A stretch of DNA of 64,000 bases, taken from Parapristionchus giblindavisi. Its lineage: Eukaryota > Nematoda > Chromadorea > Rhabditida > Diplogasteridae. Each line of letters starts with the position of its first letter. The stretch's first letter is position 1. The stretch is taken from assembly GCA_943737045.1 (NCBI GenBank), contig CALSFV010000278.1, forward strand, positions 62,001 through 126,000, written 5' to 3'. Positions 21,301 to 34,500 of the stretch are shown here, piece after piece. The notes under the pieces are model-generated. The model had not been told where the DNA came from. It made no database searches and saw nothing but the letters and a program-made list of their open reading frames with translations. A program made the position numbers and the translations under genes.

Positions 21301-22794
21301 TACCTCGAGTGATGATTCAATCCATGATGAGAATGAATGAGGAGAGAAATGACTACTTCTAGTCAATAACCATCCTGAATGAAGAAGTGAACACAGCTCA
21401 CACGAATCCTATTATTCATTTAACTATTGATTATTCTTATATTTTTTTTAAAGGCTACCTCTAGAATCAGGGCAGGAACTCCACATTCAATTAGATTTAC
21501 GAGCTCTTCAAGAGCTGCCTCTGATGCACCAGCAAATAACGCGACCTGAAAGGGATATTTAGAGATCAAAGATCAATCTTATCATACATGGTAGATCAAA
21601 GGTCAAAGATCAGATATGAGATATGATAGATGAAAGATGAACTGACAGTAAGAGGTGATTTTTCAGTAGTAGATGGAGATAATAGAATAGCAGGTGCTTG
21701 AGATGATGAATACTCTCCTGGTAGACCAATTAATAAAGCTGAATATCAATATAAACTTATAGTTCGTAAACTTATAGATACATATTAGCAGAGTATTTAA
21801 CAACCCAGTAACAAGATTAGTTTTATGAAACATACCAGGTGGAGGTTTAGATAACTTTGATACAAAATGAGCTCGAAATCGTGCTGATGATGAAGGTGTG
21901 TCAACCAATGATCTATGAATCTCGATCAATAATCGATCAATAATAAATGATAAATGAATAAATACCTTGATAGAACAAACAAAGTATTGAAAGATGAATC
22001 AATTCTCATTTCATCTTCAATTGGAATAGATCCAACTGCCAGATGAAGAACTTCATTCCCATCACGCATCTTACAATCAATAAATTTTTATAAATCAATA
22101 AATCGATAATATTACCTGAGGCAGTACATTAGCGAGTACGGTAGATGATATAGTGGAGAATGGGTCATCAATGTGACCTGATGATACCAACCATGTTGAA
22201 CACTCGGAGACAATTGAAGTGAGAGAAGAGATTAGAGTATCACAATACTGAAATTAAAGAGATTAACAATAAAAATATTATTGGAGTGATTCGGAGATCA
22301 ACGTTTATTCAAGTTCTTTTTTTCAAACATTTTACCAAGATATTATTAAAAAGAATACTGTTTCAAAAGGAAAGATCAAAACATTGAATAAAAAACGAAG
22401 GCAATCAAATTATTGAATAAATAGGTAAATAATTAAATAAATAAATATGAATGATAATAAAAAGAATGGAACTAACTCCTTGACTCAGTTTATTTCCATC
22501 TGATATTAGAGACAATAATATATTGGCTACTCCTTCATCTAATTCATTCGCATTTGCTGCTAATTGACTATAATATAAAACATTTTATTGATTGATTTCA
22601 CAATTAATAACAAACCTATAGATATATTTGACTCCTTGTGGAATAGCTAATGGAGAAGAGAGGATAATTGATGGGGACAATTGAATGCCTATCAAAGATC
22701 AAAGATCAACGATCAATTTAACATAAAATAGTGAATAGTTACCATTAGGAGTAGATATTGATATGGAATCAGCAAATATTGAAGCATCGGCCAT
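15384..22794 (-). CDS. TRPM-family cation channel with C-terminal NUDT9-H-like domain
   Basis: A many-exon gene. The proposed start at 22794 (MADASIFADSISISTPNG) is the first ATG of an exon preceded by an in-frame stop. N-terminal TRPM homology: LIGLPGEYSSSQAPAILL and LEELVNLIECGVPALILEDS. The pre-S1 motif HECCQKWIHRLLYG lies near 19500-19540. S1-S4 follow at about 18840-18050, a pore-like exon at 17690-17500, then S6 and the TRP segment VEEEADVIWKYQMYGLVHEF at about 17130. A coiled coil is at 16930-16590. The C-terminal exons (16325-16154, 16108-15896, 15847-15740, 15692-15550, 15504-15384) contain YSPPFYS, GRIGISGRGNHIKFGPN and DTDNAW, hallmarks of the TRPM2 ADP-ribose-binding NUDT9-H domain. 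The Nudix-box region reads PSEYRFEQTSRDESLLSLL, without the REUXEE core, so no hydrolase activity is expected. The N-terminus seems shorter than usual for TRPM channels. Confidence 0.85.
17819..17890 (+). other. degenerate tRNA-like sequence in a TRPM intron
   Basis: TTCCATGGTGTAATCGGTAG resembles a tRNA 5' end with its D arm, and TTCGG..CCGAA could form an anticodon stem around CTATTTA. The T arm (CTTTCAAAATCACC) does not pair properly. It is probably a tRNA pseudogene or a tRNA-derived repeat remnant. Confidence 0.4.
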
Positions 22795-23226
22795 ATGAGG
22801 TAATAGAACGGGGTCCTACTGAGAGAAGAGACAGGTGGATTAGAGAGGGAGAGGGAGAGAAGTGGAGGGAGAGGGAGAGATGTATAGGTTAGGGTATGAG
22901 ATAGATGAAGTAGGTGTATTGGGTAATAGAATGTGGTAGAGGTCAAGCACCACACCTAGCCACAATGTGGTACTCTAATTGATTGATTCATTAGATGATG
23001 ATAACATTCTTCTTCTTCTCTTTCATTCTCACACACATTCTCATCAATTACTCTCACTATCAACATAATACAAATACACTATCCATACCATCTCATCTTT
23101 ATTTTATTTATTTATGTGTATTTATACTGTTATCATATTGTTTTCTTTTGAATTGTACAATATTATAATGTGAAGTGAATGATTTATCGATACCCGACTC
23201 ATATGATACAATATGCATGAATAGAT
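22795..23226. other. intergenic, TRPM to small gene
   Basis: A purine-rich GAGAGG tract lies at 22840-22885, in the 5' flank of the TRPM gene. The rest is AT-rich, with TTATTTATTTATG-like runs near 23105. No gene is seen. Confidence 0.7.
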
Positions 23227-23544
23227 CTATTTGATTACTTTATGAATCTCTTCATAAATATCAGGATATTTATCCTTAATGATTATAACCATTTCAGGAT
23301 CTTTCATTAGTGATCGAAGAGCTGCCATATTCTTGCATGGACCAGTCTACAAATCAAATCATTAACTCCAAAGATCAAAGATCAATTCATACCGGTTCAT
23401 CCTTAGACTTCGGCTTTTGATTAAAGCTGAAAGACTTCACTGAACTAGCCTACAATGGGTATAATCATTGAGAAAGATCAAAGATCATCTTACCGTAGTG
23501 GATCCGGGTGCATTGAATAGGAATGGTTTGTTACTTGAACTCAT
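23227..23544 (-). CDS. uncharacterised 75-residue protein
   Basis: Three exons, 23544-23494, 23449-23393 and 23346-23227, join in phase 0 with GT..AG borders and end at TAG. The product is 75 residues. It begins MSSSNKPFLFNAPGSTT, has a basic middle with FNQKPKSKDEP, and ends with a helix-like DPEMVIIIKDKYPDIYEEIH. The ending loosely recalls short STI1/DP-type helices that follow a DP motif, but that is weak. It lies about 300 bp downstream of SMARCE1 on the same strand, so it could be a downstream operon member or share a transcript. I do not recognise it. Correct splice signals and the uninterrupted frame support a real small gene. Confidence 0.6.
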
Positions 23545-23842
23545 CTAGAATACGGTAGATATCGATTGAATTCATTTACTCAATCAGATACGGTAGTGTA
23601 GACAAAACACGCTTCTACCCAAACAAAGAAATTAAGATCAGATCATTTATTTGTACATTCAAAATGACATAAATTGTGAGGTCACTAGGAAATCAGAGAT
23701 CAATAATGGGGCGTACGGTAGGAGATCGTTGTAAGAGTCATGAGTATCTATTGATTTAAAGCCTATATTAGTGATTGCAGAGCATAAATATACAATATTA
23801 TGAAGAATTATTGTTTGTGATTAGGTTAGTGATAAATGAATA

Positions 23843-25612
23843 TTAAACATTATTATTATCATTACAGGATGATTGAGAATCATCTTGAACAGTATCTTTC
23901 TTATCTTCTTCATTAGTATTCTGTTCTACTTCCATTTTCTCTTCATTCTTATCTTCATTATTCACTTCTTCTACTATATTCATCTCAATCTTCTCTTCTA
24001 TCTTCTTCTCTTTCCCTGCTGTTTCAGGATCTTCATCTCCCATTGTCATTGCATACAACAATGGAGTCGTCTTCGCCAATCTCTCCGTCTCATCTGCTGA
24101 AATTAAACAAAGATCAACCGTTCAGTATCAAAGATAGTCAAGCAAAGATGACTAGGAAAGATCAAAGATCAATTTCACAGAATAATAGATCAAAGAGAAA
24201 AGACAGTACAAACCTAGTTTTTTCTCCATTTCATCTTGTTTCTTCTTATATTCTTGATAAGCCTCAGCTAGTTTTCCTTCCCATTGTTGAACTAATGAAT
24301 CATACTTATCATCACTCACATTCACTCGACTATCCACTACCTATAAGTCAATCAATCCATGATATAATCAATCAATAGTCTGTCGATATATTGATTACCT
24401 TTGCAAGTTTTTCATTGAATTCTTCTGATGACTTGGATAGAAGTCTCTTTCTTTCTTCGAATGCTTCATCTAACTTGACCAATTCTTCTTCTAATCTACA
24501 AATTATCGATTGATATTTATAATTATTGATTAGATACAATGAAATGAGTCATACTTGGTCTTATGATGAGATAAATTAACTGCTTGTTTCTGTAGAAGAT
24601 CTAATCTTTTCTGAGGAACAACTAATCGAGAATCAACAACAGCAGAGGTATTGAAGAGATCAGCGATCAATCGATGATTACGATCGAATCTTCAAATCAC
24701 AATATTAATATATTTAAATATAATTTGAAACATACAAATCATATTAAAATTATCTACGGTTACTTTGATCTAGAACTAAAGTAACTATCATCCAGCTAGA
24801 CCGAAATCCTTGAAGAACCCATAACAATATTTGGTTTTTACACTCCAAAATGGGTCCTCAATATAATCGAATGAAACTAAGTTAGTAGTAAATTATTATA
24901 TGAATTACAATTAAGTTATTTAAAATGTAAAACTCTGCTAAGTAATGAACGATTATGATACCTGAGTGCATGCATTCTTCTTGCAGTCAATTCACTCGGT
25001 TGTTGATCATCTTCATCGTTTGTTCTTACAAGTGAATGCCCACCAACTTCTCCTTTACTCTTTGCAGCCCCTTTCACACGATTCTGTAGTGATGCCTTAA
25101 CTTATCCCTTCATCCAATCCATCACAAACTATCATAACTAACCTTCAGTGCAGATTGGACAGCAGAATTACCATTGATACTTCTCATCGCTTTCTCATAT
25201 TCAATCTGTAACCATAGTTACTCATCCATTCACAATCACACGACTATTCAATCAGACATCGTGAGAGAGAAGACTAACCATTTCCATATCATATTCATGT
25301 TGATATGGAGCTTTCTCTTCATCTCCAAGTCCTTCCCATTTCTCCTTCACCACCTTTGATATCTCCCATAACTGCAGTTCGGGATTATCATTCCGTACAT
25401 TGTGCCAGTGCTTGCGACAGTATCTAATGTACGGATTCACTGGGGGATCTGGATTCTTCTTCGGTTCTTGGCCAACCTGAAAATAAAGTATTCATTAATA
25501 TTGATATAGATGTATTTACCTATTCATACCAGTACATATATTTTCAGTGATTATTAATAAAAAAATAACTAACCATAACAGGCCGCTGAGGTTGTTGTGG
25601 TTGCCTGAACAT
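23843..25612 (-). CDS. SMARCE1: SMARCE1/BAF57-like HMG-box subunit of SWI/SNF
   Basis: The start is the ATG at 25612 (MFRQPQQPQRPVM). The next exons give an HMG box: PVNPYIRYCRKHWHNV, NPELQLWEISKVVKEKWEGL and DEEKAPYQHEYDMEM. Then follow EYEKAMRSINGNSAVQSALK and a segment ending RRMHALR. A long coiled coil follows (KRLDLLQKQAV.., KLDEAFEERKRLLSKSSEEF), and the acidic Glu/Asp-rich C-terminus ends at 23843. This order matches BAF57, the DNA-binding subunit of animal BAF chromatin-remodelling complexes. It is divergently arranged with the DNAJC1-like gene, with about 300 bp between the starts that may hold a shared promoter. Confidence 0.88.
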
Positions 25613-25917
25613 AGCGACCAAAGAGTGAGAAGAAGAACTGTAAATAATATCATATTGATTGTTATTTAAGTAAACAAAAAACGATTGAAAACGGGACATG
25701 GAATTCCATATGGAATATACCCCCGAGGCAACATATCCGTCAATAACAAATCCGTGAAATAGGAAATATAATGAAATAATAGTAAATCTAAGAATCAAAA
25801 TACGGTAATTTTGAGATACACAATAAAACTGTAACTTAACCGGTTAAGCTGAAGAAATGTTGTGTTCCACGTTTTTATTTATTTGTACCCTTGATATTTT
25901 TTTTCTTTCAGTGGGTA

Positions 25918-27981
25918 ATGATTCCGAGAGGATCATTGATCTTGATCTTCTTATCTTTGATACCAAATTGTTATGGATGGAATCAGGATGACCTATCTTT
26001 ATATGATCTCGTGGAAGAAGTCAATCAAAACTTTTACGAACTCTTCGATATAGCGCCGGTTAGTAATAATTTCAATCTAGTTTATGGTTACAATTGTAAT
26101 TTCTTTAGACGGCGACAACTCAAGAGATCAAGAAGGCTTACCGTAGATTGAGTCTGGAATGGCATCCTGATCGAAACAGTGCTGAGAATGCTTCTGAAAA
26201 GTTCAGACAGGTACAAATTCATATAAGACTTTCATTTTCAACTTGTTTTACAGGTTGTCGGTGTCTATGAAGTACTGAAGGATAAAGAAAAACGTGAGAA
26301 ATATGATAGTATTCTTGAAAATGGAATGCCTGATTGGAGATCGGGAATATACTACTATAGGTACTATTGATCTACTTGATATCGATTTATTGATTGTTTT
26401 AGACGATATCGTAAGATGGGAGGAGCTGAAGCTTGTCTTGTGCTATTCATTGCTCTTACTGGAGGACATTATCTCATGTTATGGGGATCGTATTTTGAGA
26501 AATATCTTGTAGAGGTAAATTATTAAGCTATTGATTGATTTAGTTAAAGTCTATCAATTGCAGAATCAAGGAAGGAAGGTTCGAGTTAAGAAGGGAGAGA
26601 ATAAAAAGCAAGCAGAAGAAGATGAAGCCTTAAGAAAGGAACAAGTTCTTGCTGAATATAGGTAAATTGATCTTTGATCTTTGGGATCTTTTGATTCCGA
26701 ACGTTTGTTCATTGATATCTTCTAATGAATATTCTTCCAATTTCTCCATTGGTTCATTTCAGACCAACACTATGGCACAGTCTTCCTGTTTTGATGGTTA
26801 AACTAAGTTATTCATTGTTTCTAGCTGGTTGTTCTTCCGCGAAAGAATCAATGAAAGCTAAACCACCACCTCCTGAAGAGAATCCTGAAGAAGAGGTACG
26901 GTAAACTTCATCGAATCAATCGATAATTGGTACTTATCCAGATTCGTCGTGTCCGTCGTACTGTAGTATCTCAACCAAGAGAAGAAAGAGTAGCTGAGAT
27001 AGCTCAGATAACAGCAGTTGTAGCTGAAATGCCTGAAGAATTGAAGAGAGTTCAGGAGAATGTCATCATTAAAGAAGGTACTGTAATTTTTAAGATACTA
27101 GTTAGAGGTAATACTGTAGGGGTACTGTATGTCTCAGTAAATATAGTTATACTGTAAATGTACTGTATGCTACACTATATAATATATACAAAGTTGGTTA
27201 GTTCTCAAGGTGATAATGTGTGTCCAATATTTACTCGATTTATCATTCGAGCAAACAATCATTAAGTGACTGTAGGTACTGTACTTTTCAATAGTCGTAT
27301 GATGCAAATATGATATTGATTGGTTTATTGATCGATAATTAAATTTCAGAGGGAGTATGGTCAGCTGCAGATATGGCAGAACTAGTGAAGTTATCAACAG
27401 TAAAGTATCCACCTGGTATGGGTGCACGATGGCAACATATAGCTAAGGCTATGGGAAGAACTGTTGAAGATGTTACTACTGCTGCTAAGAAGATCAAACA
27501 CTCTCATGCTACGGTATCTTATCCATTATCGATTGAATTCAAATTATTTTCTTATTAGATTCTCAAAATATTACGGTAGTTATTGAGTAACTCAGGGATA
27601 ATGTATTTATATTACGGTTGTAACATTCTTGAATTGATGAGATATAATTGTGTTACCGTAGTGCATTTATTTGTTCTAGATGTCTGCATTAAGATGGTTA
27701 CCATAAGACTGAATGAAAATATGTTTTGATTACGGTATTGTTCGTTGTAGGAGGAGTTGGCAGCTGGTCAAAGTATCAAAGTAGAAGATCGTAGTGGAGA
27801 ATGGAGTAAAGAAGAACAAAAGTTATTAGAAGGAGCTCTAATTAAATATCCAAAAGGAACAGAAGAAAGATGGGATAGAATAGCTGAAGAACTACCTGGA
27901 AGAACTAAGAATGAAGTTATTGAACGATTTAAACAATTAGCTGAAATGATTAAAGCTAAAAGGGCTGCTAAGACTAACTAG
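25918..27981 (+). CDS. DNAJC1: DNAJC1-like ER J-domain protein with two SANT domains
   Basis: Nine exons: 25918-26058, 26109-26210, 26254-26360, 26403-26514, 26574-26661, 26763-26895, 26942-27077, 27350-27513 and 27751-27981. A signal peptide ([20 protein letters not shown]) is followed by a J domain with the HPD motif in LEWHPDRN. Next comes a hydrophobic segment ([19 protein letters not shown]) and a charged linker. There are two SANT/Myb-like domains, [32 protein letters not shown] and [32 protein letters not shown], before a Lys-rich end. In this family the J domain faces the ER lumen and recruits BiP, with SANT domains on the cytosolic side. A TTTCTTTCAG lies 7 bases before the ATG and could be a trans-splice or 5' UTR acceptor. 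Confidence 0.92.
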
Positions 27982-28530
27982 GGATGATCTAATATATTAT
28001 ATAATAATTCTGTGATAACATTTACTTAATTACTTGTCATTATCGATTGATTATTTAATTGTTGAATTGTTGTTTCGTTTTGATTTTAGAAGTGGAGGTT
28101 CTCACGGGTTTCATAATATATTCATGCCAATGTAGTGCTCATGTATTGATTTAATAAAAACATTTATGAACAATAATAATAATGGCACGATAATGAATTC
28201 CTATACAATCGAAAGATAGATAGAGATAATGTTAAAGGATTCAAATGGATGATGGCAAGAGAAATGATAAAGCTAATCGATATTAAGAAGATGAATAGAT
28301 AAGAAGAGATATAGCACTTGAGATTGAGATAAAGAAATATATGATTAGAAGAGATGAATAAGGCACTATTGAACTCATAGTCAAAGAGATTAATCAAGAA
28401 ATGTATGAAGAGATTTAATATCTTTTGATTGATTGATTGATTCTGGTGGAGCAAATACAGAAAGATTACAGTACCCGTAAATACAGAATAGAGAAGATTA
28501 TTGATTTATCTAATAATAAGAATGATTCTA

Positions 28531-31500
28531 TTATAGCATAGCTCCTCTTTCATCATAAGGATCTTGTCCTACTGGGGCATATCTGGTCTTAGTATCAGCA
28601 AATCGTGCATCTGGATCATTCGTTGCCAATCTCTCTGCCTTTGCTGTTGGTGGACGGTCGCGTTTGAAGAAACCGCACTACAATATTCATACTGTAGATT
28701 ACTGTATGTTACGGTTAGGCAGTCTACTCAGTGCGATTGACTTAGCATACGGTATTAGAAGTACAATACATATACTGTAGTATGGTATAACAGGTATACT
28801 GTAGTAAGATTACTGTAACTTACTCTCCACAATAGAAGTGCAAGTAGAGCCAGAATGAGTAGACCAATGAGTATAGCCAATAGATATAACCACCATGGTA
28901 CTCCACCTCCTACTCCTCCTTCTGATGCTACTGCATTCAAATGAGTTGTCACCTAGATTATATTGATTGATTATCGAATGATTCATCTAATTCTCATACC
29001 GCAGTCAGAAGAGTCTGCTTGTCAGGTCGATTCTTCTGATTGACTACTCTAGCCACAGCGAGAGATGAAACATCTCCACCTATACATTATACTTATTATT
29101 TTTTAAATTAAAATTATTATTATTATTATAACTATCGTTAATACCTGGATTTCTCTCTTCAACAAGAGTATCAAGAGCAACACGAGCGAAAACATTGACA
29201 AGAACATATTCTCCCTTCTCTATATCATGGAGATCACACTCGATATGAGTACAACGAAGTTGAGCACAATCCTGAACAAAGATCAAAGATCAATCTAGAG
29301 AATATAGAAATCAAAGATCAATATGGAGAACACAGAAATCAAAGATCAATATGGAGAACATAGAGATCAAAGATCAATCTAGAGAATATGGAAATCAAAG
29401 ATCAATATGGAAAACACAGAGATCAAAGATCAATATTGAGAACATAGAGATCAAAGATCAATCTGGAGAATATAGAGATCAAAGATCAATATACAGAACA
29501 TAGAGATCAAAGATCAATCTGGAGAATATAGAGATCAAAGATCAATATACAGAACATAGAGATCAAAGATCAATTTTTTGAAATGATAATGAACATAATT
29601 CAAGGTTAGTTTCAATGGTGTATTCTCTCATTGAGCTCATAAACTCATTCAACTATAATATAATGAGATAATAAAAATGAATGAATAATATAATAGATGA
29701 CCATCTGTTATGTGACGTTCAAAAGAAGTGAAACGATAAAGAAGCGAGAGAGTGGGTAAAACGAGGAGAGATTTCTTTTCTTTTCGTTACAATATCATAA
29801 TACTCACCACTGTGGCTCTGTTAATGATTCCTTTATAATCAACAGTTCCCATTGATACTTTTGATTGATTAACAGCATCTTTAAGATCATTGAATCGAGC
29901 CATTCCACTTGCAGTTCCTCCTACTGATTGAACTCCATCTCTTCTTCTTCCTTCTCCTTTCTTTATCTTCCTTCTCTGTTGTTGTCTCTTAACACGAATC
30001 TTCTTTGATCGATCACGACCTTCATAATCTTCATCGTCATACTCATTCTCCTATAAAATCAATCGATTATCGATTAATCAATGAATAAATGTATATACTT
30101 CTTCATCAGGAATATATTCATAATCCTTCTTGATAGTTGGCTGTTTATCAGTCCATTCATATTTTCCATCTCCATTAGATACAGTAGTAGTCTCATCTGG
30201 TTCATATTCATATCCAACTCCTTCTCTTCCTTCTTCATCTTCTTCTACTTCTTCTTCTTCGAAATGAGTATTCACTACGGGAGCTGGTGTGACTAGATGA
30301 TCACCAGTCAGCTAAAGCATACATTACTGTAGACAATTAATGATTACGGTAGACAATAAATGATTACGGTAGACAGGACTGACTACGATAGAGAATAAAT
30401 AGGCTACTGTAGTACTTACTCTAAGATTCAATGGATTGACATTATTTCCTTGTTTGACTCTACAATTTCCCTTCTCAGGATCACTTAGAGTTGGTTCAGT
30501 GATAAGATAGAATAGATCTCTTCCTTCTACAGTAAGAGAAGGCCAAAAGATATCGATTGATACATCCATCCGAGATGGACCATTGTTCGTAACCTGATTA
30601 TTGATTTATTGATTAGATGATAAGGATATGATTGATCTACCTGATATACATGAGTTACAAGAGGTCCAACATCTCTATCATCGAACTTCTCAGTGGAAGT
30701 CTTATTCACTGTAGTGAAATCAATTTGCTCTGGATTCGTTTGTCCAAGAAGTCCAAGGGAATTCTCGTAATCAACAGGAATTGTCATAGAGAATATATTA
30801 TCTGCCTCGTTACCGCCGTCTTCTGGGTTCGTACTATAATCAATCGATACAGGTTACAGTAGGGACGGGATACGGTATGTTGTTGATTACGGTAGTTTTG
30901 TTATTGAGTACTGAAAGTGTTCTGGATACGGTACCTGTTGACTCTGGCGGAGATGGTAATCTCCTTGGTTGGTGGATTCTCTTCATTAGCAGATAATCTA
31001 ATAGCAACTTGACTATCTTTAGTAGCAGGTAGAGGATTTCCAAGATCACATTCCCATGTCCATTGATCATTCTCATCTGGTTTATCGGATGTTGGAGAAC
31101 ACGATGGAGGAGTCTTAATATTATTTATTGATTCTTCAAAGTAGAACAGGTTACGGTACCTTTCCCTCCGGGACGACGACACCACCGAACTCGAATCCTT
31201 GAGGGATATCGACGAATAGTTTGGTTTCAAATGCATCTTCTCCCTTGTTCTTTACATCAACATTCAATAGAAGACTATTGTCCTTTGTTCCCAGAATAAA
31301 CTTCTCCTTATCTGGCTTTGCTGATACTTGTAAATTAGGAACACACAAGTCGTCCTTTCCACAGTTATTAGCGATCGATAACTGAATAGATTACGGTAGA
31401 TCAAGATCAGGGAGTGTTTACAGTATACCTTTCCTTCGAATGATAGGGGTACGGTAGTGTCAAGAGCAGGTTCAAGTTTGCCTCCACGAAGTTTACCAGT

Positions 31501-34500
31501 AGCTGATTCGATGTAAGTGTAGTTAACAGAGTAATGAATAGGAGATAGACGATCTCTCATTGTACTCTATAATCAATCAATAATATCTAATCAATCGATA
31601 TCTACAGTAATCTTACCGAAACAAAGAATTTCTGTGAGAAACATCTTTCTCTTCTCTTTTCAAGTTTAACAATTCGTTCAATAGCATTGGGATGATCTGA
31701 GACTTTTGATTTGTCGGAGATTTTGATTGTACGATCATCTCTCTGAGATAAGAGATCAAAGATTAAAAGATCAAAGATCAAAGATCAACTTACGACATCC
31801 TTCTGAAGGAAATGTGCTCTGGGAGCGAGTGATAGATCATCAAGATTATAAGTGAGAGTGAATTCAAGTTCATTCGGAGTGTCTCCCTTTCCTTCATATT
31901 TCAGACAAGTCTTGATCGTACGACTACAAAATAAAGTCACTTGTCGATCATAGACTATCGTAATCATCATACCAAGCCTGTTGTCCCAATTTCTTATCAA
32001 CGTCACAGCTCTTCTCATCGACATCTACAGTCTTTTTGTCCAATTCAGCTCTTCCGGTTACGGTAACTACGGGCTTTGACAGCATCACCATAGCAGATCC
32101 ACTACGAACGGCTCCGACTGCGATATCTGAAAAGACATTGATGGTGTCCAAGCCCGCGCAGTCACTCTACATATGGTGGCCAAGCCCGTGCAGTGAATGA
32201 CTTACCAGGTATTCCATTTCCATCAACATCAACTCCTCCAGCAACAGAGAATCCAAATCCATTAATATTATTAGATACAGAAGATGCTTCCATTTTCTGT
32301 GTTGGTTTCTCTCTTATTCCATCTTTACTTCCATGGAGAACATACACTGCACCCTTTCTATTCTTTCCTCCATGAGGAGCTCCCACAACGACATCTGAAT
32401 GTTTACTGTAGGGTACTGTAATCAATCAATATATCAATTACCATTATATCCATCTTGATTGAGATCTCCAGCATGAGCGAGGGAGAAACCGAATCTACCC
32501 CATTCTTCTTCTCCGATGATGACGATTGGCTTGGAGAAGACACCCTGTAAGAAGATCAAAGATCAAATTTAAAGATCAAAGATCAACGATCAAGTTTAAA
32601 GACCAAAGATCAAAGATGAACTCACAGGTGCAGTCTGTAGGAATACAAGGACCTTTCCTACTTCATATTGAGGTTTTCTCTCTTGGGTCTTAGCATCAAC
32701 TTTGGTGACATAATCAGTGAAGAAGGGACAACCCGTGATGATATCGGCACGACTAAATATATTAATTATAATAATATTTAAATAAATAAATAATTAAATA
32801 CCCGTCATTATTGAGATCAGAGACAGCGATGGAATGGCCACAATATTGTCCAGTTTGAGGAGATGATGATGTATCAGTTAGATTGAGAATATGTTTGAGA
32901 GTTGAAGTATATAAGATCAACTGAAATCAATAACAATATCATATTATTGTAGTATAGTCTCATTGTATTTTATTTGTTTTGTTAACCGTTAAACGAATAC
33001 ACATTAAATCATTGGAATAAACTGAACTATAATGAATCTTTGAAACATATTTGAAATATCATCAACCAAGTACTTTTGACTGTCGATCGTGCAATAAAGA
33101 AGCACATCGAATACTATTGTCAAACTCTAATGCTAGTTTTTTGTGGATATATTTTACATGTCTCTCTCCTTCTCTCTCTCTCTCTCTGTCTCTGGACTGA
33201 ATCCTATTCCCATTCAATCTTCACTCACTCTTAGTCTTTCTTCTACAACATCTGTCCATAGATTTCATTGCGAAAGATCTCTTCCTCTAGATAAAGAAAC
33301 CACCCTTCTACCTCTCCCTCTCCCTCTACCTCTCCCTCTTCCTTTCCATACCTTTCCAGTTAATCCATCTCCTCTAGGTGCACCAGTCACAGCATCTTCC
33401 TTTCCATCTCCATCAAAGTCTCCATTAGCTACCGAATATCCTGGAATGATAGAACAATAATAATATTATTATTTAAAATATTAATACATTTTCCATTTAT
33501 TCATTGAGAATAATCTCATAAGCAGTTATTTGTCCCTATGAAAAGAAGCTTATTCACTATACATAGATGAGAGAGGGAAGGATATTGAAGAGACGGTAGA
33601 GATAGAGGAGATAGATGGACATCCTTCACAAAAACATCTATCTATTTTACCCCATAATATACCCCTTTTAAAAAGATATTTACTATAAAAGAACAAAATT
33701 GATTGATTGATTGAATGATTTATTTTGATTGACAAAGACATACCCATCATATTATGATCGTATTCTTTAGGTGAATAAGTAGAATTCAATCGATCAGAGT
33801 AATTAGTATTAGCTTGAGAGAATATTCCTCCTTGCCAATAGAACATTCCAGGCGCTCCAATGAATGATCGATCGATACCATCAGGTACTGTAGCTGAGAA
33901 TCCACATTGACCATATCCAAGACGATGACGACCATGTTTCTGATCTGAAGAGATGATGATCTTTGATCTTGGGAGAAACAACAGTAATGTATAAACAATA
34001 TTATATAATGAGAATTGTTTGGTATGTGACCAGTCATTGTTGGAATATCTCATCAAATGAATGATCTCTTTCATTCTTTGTTTATAGAAGAATAGTTTGA
34101 ACACCGCAGAGTAGAAAATTTTTCATAGTCATGCCCTTTATTCTTTTTATTCTTTTTTCTCTGTTTAGCAATATCCAACTCCATTAAACAATTTTGAAAA
34201 AGAATAAGAATTAAAAACTCTCCCCGTTCTACAAGCTCTCTCGCCTCTGTTCCTTTCAGGACTATGTTCTATGCATTATGTAGTGAATGACATGAATAGT
34301 TAATGGTAATGAACATACTATCTTGTCTACATGACGATAATTCGAATGCCTTCTGTGATCCAGTCTCTAGATAGAAACATGCACCCACTGGTTCTATCAC
34401 TTCGAATTTCGTGAAGAAATATTTGTATTGAGGAGCACACATCTGGAATAATCAATCAATAATCAAGATGGAAAAATATAAATCATAGTCCTAGATTTCA

